From Anaerolineae bacterium (lineage in GTDB: Bacteria; Chloroflexota; Anaerolineae; JAAYZQ01), in assembly GCA_016926595.1 (NCBI GenBank), contig JAFGOG010000178.1, positions 1 to 15,539 on the forward strand: a DNA stretch of 15,539 nt, in the 5' to 3' direction. How positions within the stretch are numbered: the stretch's first letter is position 1; each line of letters begins with the position of its first letter. Shown here one piece after another: positions 13,575 through 15,539 of this stretch. The position numbers and the translations under genes were made by a program. A model generated the notes under the pieces. The model saw only the letters and a program-made list of their open reading frames with translations. It made no database searches and was not told the origin of the DNA.

Positions 13575-14648
13575 ATGAAGATCTGGCGACTAGTCATCAC
13601 TACTTGTCTGTTGTTGGCCGGGCTAGTGCTCTCGGGTGATGATTGCTGCGCGTTGTTCCCCGACCCACCTGAGGCTGTCGGCGGCTGTCGGCAGGAGGCG
13701 GCCATCCTGGTCGACGACCCAAGCCCGCCGCTAGAGACGGTCAAGCTGATCTTTATCCACCACTCCTGTGGGTCAAACTGGCTGGCCGACGGCAACGGCG
13801 GTCTGGGTGTGGCCCTGAGGGACAACAACTATTTCGTCAGCGACACAAATTATGGTTGGGGGCCGGATGGCATCGGCAATTACACCGACATCGGCCACTG
13901 GTGGACCTGGTTTCGCGGCCCCGACAGCGCCACCTATCTGGCTGCTCTTTACGCCGAGAGTGAGCAGCACGCTTCCTATTCCCGCCTGGCCAATGACCCG
14001 GGCGGTGAGAACCAGATCATCATGTTCAAGTCCTGCTACCCGAATTCGGCCCTGCATGGCGAGCCCAATGATCCAGTGCCGCCCATCGACGAGAACCTGC
14101 TGAAGGGGCAGAATTATAATTCGTCCTATCACACCGTCGCCAACGCCAAGGGCATCTACATCGACCTTTTGGACTATTTCGCCACCCGTCAGGACAAGCT
14201 GTTCGTGGTTGTCACCGCACCGCCCTTGATTAGCGGCGCCTGGGCCGACAACGCCCGCGCTTTCAACACCTGGCTGGTCGAGGATTGGCTGGACGGCTAT
14301 CCCTATAGCAACGTGGCTGTTTTCGATTTTTACAACGTCCTCACTTCTAACGGCGGCAATTGGTACACCAACGATCTGGGCTGGGCGACCGGCAACCACC
14401 ATCGCTATCGCGACAGCGCCGTCCAGTATATCACCGATCAGGGCGACAACACTTCTGCCTACCCTGACGACGGAACCAACGATCACCCTTCGGCTGCCGG
14501 CAATCAAAAGGCGACCGGCGAGTATGTCGAGCTGCTCAACATATTCTACAACCGCTGGCACACCCCACCCGAGCCGCCGGATAACTGGCTTTACCTGCCC
14601 CTCGTGGTGAAAAACTGGGCCGTCGATCCCGGGCGCGAACCGAACTGA
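13575..14648 (+). CDS. Secreted SGNH-hydrolase-like protein with LPLV tail
   Basis: A 357-residue exported protein. Residues 1-20 form a signal peptide, followed by a Cys-rich DDCCALF segment, so cleavage or a lipid anchor near 20-25 is possible. The body has IFIHHSCGSNWL (60-70) and, near the C-terminus, NDHPSAAGNQ (302-311), where Ser64 with Asp303/His304 would fill the roles of the SGNH/GDSL serine, Asp and His. FKSCYPNSAL (151-160) would be a middle block with an Asn. This is an esterase/lipase-like fold suggestion, not a firm assignment; aromatic-rich loops (WGPDGIGNYTDIGHWWTWF) hint at carbohydrate. The end, NWLYLPLVVKNW plus nine residues, matches the tail of the beta-helix pseudogene. 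ATG 13575 has GGAG at 13561-13564 and follows the E1-like stop by 23 nt. Confidence 0.65.
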   Translation: MKIWRLVITTCLLLAGLVLSGDDCCALFPDPPEAVGGCRQEAAILVDDPSPPLETVKLIFIHHSCGSNWLADGNGGLGVALRDNNYFVSDTNYGWGPDGIGNYTDIGHWWTWFRGPDSATYLAALYAESEQHASYSRLANDPGGENQIIMFKSCYPNSALHGEPNDPVPPIDENLLKGQNYNSSYHTVANAKGIYIDLLDYFATRQDKLFVVVTAPPLISGAWADNARAFNTWLVEDWLDGYPYSNVAVFDFYNVLTSNGGNWYTNDLGWATGNHHRYRDSAVQYITDQGDNTSAYPDDGTNDHPSAAGNQKATGEYVELLNIFYNRWHTPPEPPDNWLYLPLVVKNWAVDPGREPN

Positions 14649-14654
14649 TCCATC

Positions 14655-15134
14655 ATGGTCCAGTTCATCCACGGCGAACGGATTGGTAGGCTCGGCCGGA
14701 TAGCAGTTGGCTGCTCAGCCGCCATCCTCGATCCAACCGGGACCAAGATCCTGCTCGTCCACCGGGCTGACAACAACCGCTGGGCTGTCCCCGGTGGTTT
14801 CATGGAGCCTGGCGAGAGTGCCGCGGAAGCCTCTGCCCGTGAAGTGCTGGAAGAGACCGGGCTGCAGGTTCGTGTCGGTCGCCTGATTGCCGTCTATAGC
14901 AATCCGAATATCCTCCTCGAATATCCCGACGGGAACCGCTACCAGATTATCGCGCTCTACTTTGCCGCCGAGCCGGTCGGCGGCGAGCTTCGCCCCAGCT
15001 CCGAAACGACCGAGGTCGGCTACTTCTCACAGGACGAGATTGAGCGCCTAGAGATGGGTAGATTCGACCGCCAGCGGGTCGCCGATGCCTTTGCCCGGCA
15101 AGAGGCGGCCTTTATCCGCGATAGCTGGTTCTGA
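14655..15134 (+). CDS. Nudix hydrolase
   Basis: A 159-residue Nudix-fold protein. The 23-residue Nudix box spans G48 to L70 and is complete: G-x5-E54-x7-R62-E63-V-x-E66-E67-x-G69-L70. The conserved acids bind Mg2+ for cleavage of a nucleoside-diphosphate-linked compound. The N-terminal RIAVGCSAAILD strand and RADNNRWAVPGGFMEPGES are typical of ADP-ribose/NADH or MutT-like Nudix enzymes; the substrate is not readable. It starts only 6 nt after the SGNH-like gene's stop and has no clear ribosome binding site, so translation is probably coupled. Convergent with the ACR3 gene with a 9-nt gap. Confidence 0.9.
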   Translation: MVQFIHGERIGRLGRIAVGCSAAILDPTGTKILLVHRADNNRWAVPGGFMEPGESAAEASAREVLEETGLQVRVGRLIAVYSNPNILLEYPDGNRYQIIALYFAAEPVGGELRPSSETTEVGYFSQDEIERLEMGRFDRQRVADAFARQEAAFIRDSWF

Positions 15135-15143
15135 GCCTGCTTG

Positions 15144-15539
<396 letters not shown>

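Overview
The window is a 15.5-kb, GC-rich bacterial chromosomal segment with compact genes on both strands. No rRNA, tRNA or other taxonomic marker is present. I infer a Chloroflexota member (Anaerolineae/Caldilineae-like) from the gene content and from two secreted products that end in an IYLPLV/LYLPLV-type tail. This placement is a judgement, not a measurement.

Layout. (a) 1-740: one complete integron gene cassette encoding an ICMT-like membrane methyltransferase. It ends in a 129-bp attC site whose imperfect inverted-repeat arms carry two extrahelical bases, and its left boundary (GTTGGGC) coincides with the window start, so an array probably continues to the left. (b) 775-3594: a probably leaderless DUF454 (YbaN-like) membrane protein gene, then an SLC13-type permease with four RCK_C (TrkA-C) domains. 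(c) 6247-3623, minus strand: a sulfur operon with its own sigma70-like promoter. It encodes a CstB-like persulfide dioxygenase-rhodanese and two YeeE/YedE half-transporters, all tightly spaced. (d) 6309-6674: a perfect TTGACA-17-TATAAT promoter and about 300 nt of untranslated, apparently structured sequence. (e) 6675-8696: a decayed gene for a large secreted beta-helix/Ig-like protein, with two in-frame TAG codons and two compensating frameshifts. (f) 8811-11299: RusA-family nuclease (tandem promoter motifs, probably leaderless), TrmO-like tRNA methyltransferase and a calcineurin-like phosphoesterase, separated by a heptanucleotide tandem repeat. (g) 11334-12504: class I fructose-1,6-bisphosphatase (minus), with a promoter divergent from that of a MoeB/ThiF-like E1 enzyme (plus). 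(h) 13575-15134: secreted SGNH-like protein and a Nudix hydrolase. (i) 15144-15539: the 3' part of an ACR3 arsenite efflux gene, minus strand, running off the window.

How the genes fit together. The clearest functional unit is (c): sulfide-derived persulfide is oxidised and converted with sulfite to thiosulfate by the CstB-like enzyme, and the YeeE/YedE pair probably moves thiosulfate or a related sulfur species across the membrane. The fbp and E1-like genes share a 100-bp divergent promoter region. The other neighbours look like an ordinary chromosomal mixture next to an integron cassette boundary. The strongest unexpected signals are the attC cassette, the structured RNA candidate, the split sulfur transporter operon, the four-domain RCK_C permease, and the shared C-terminal tail on secreted proteins.
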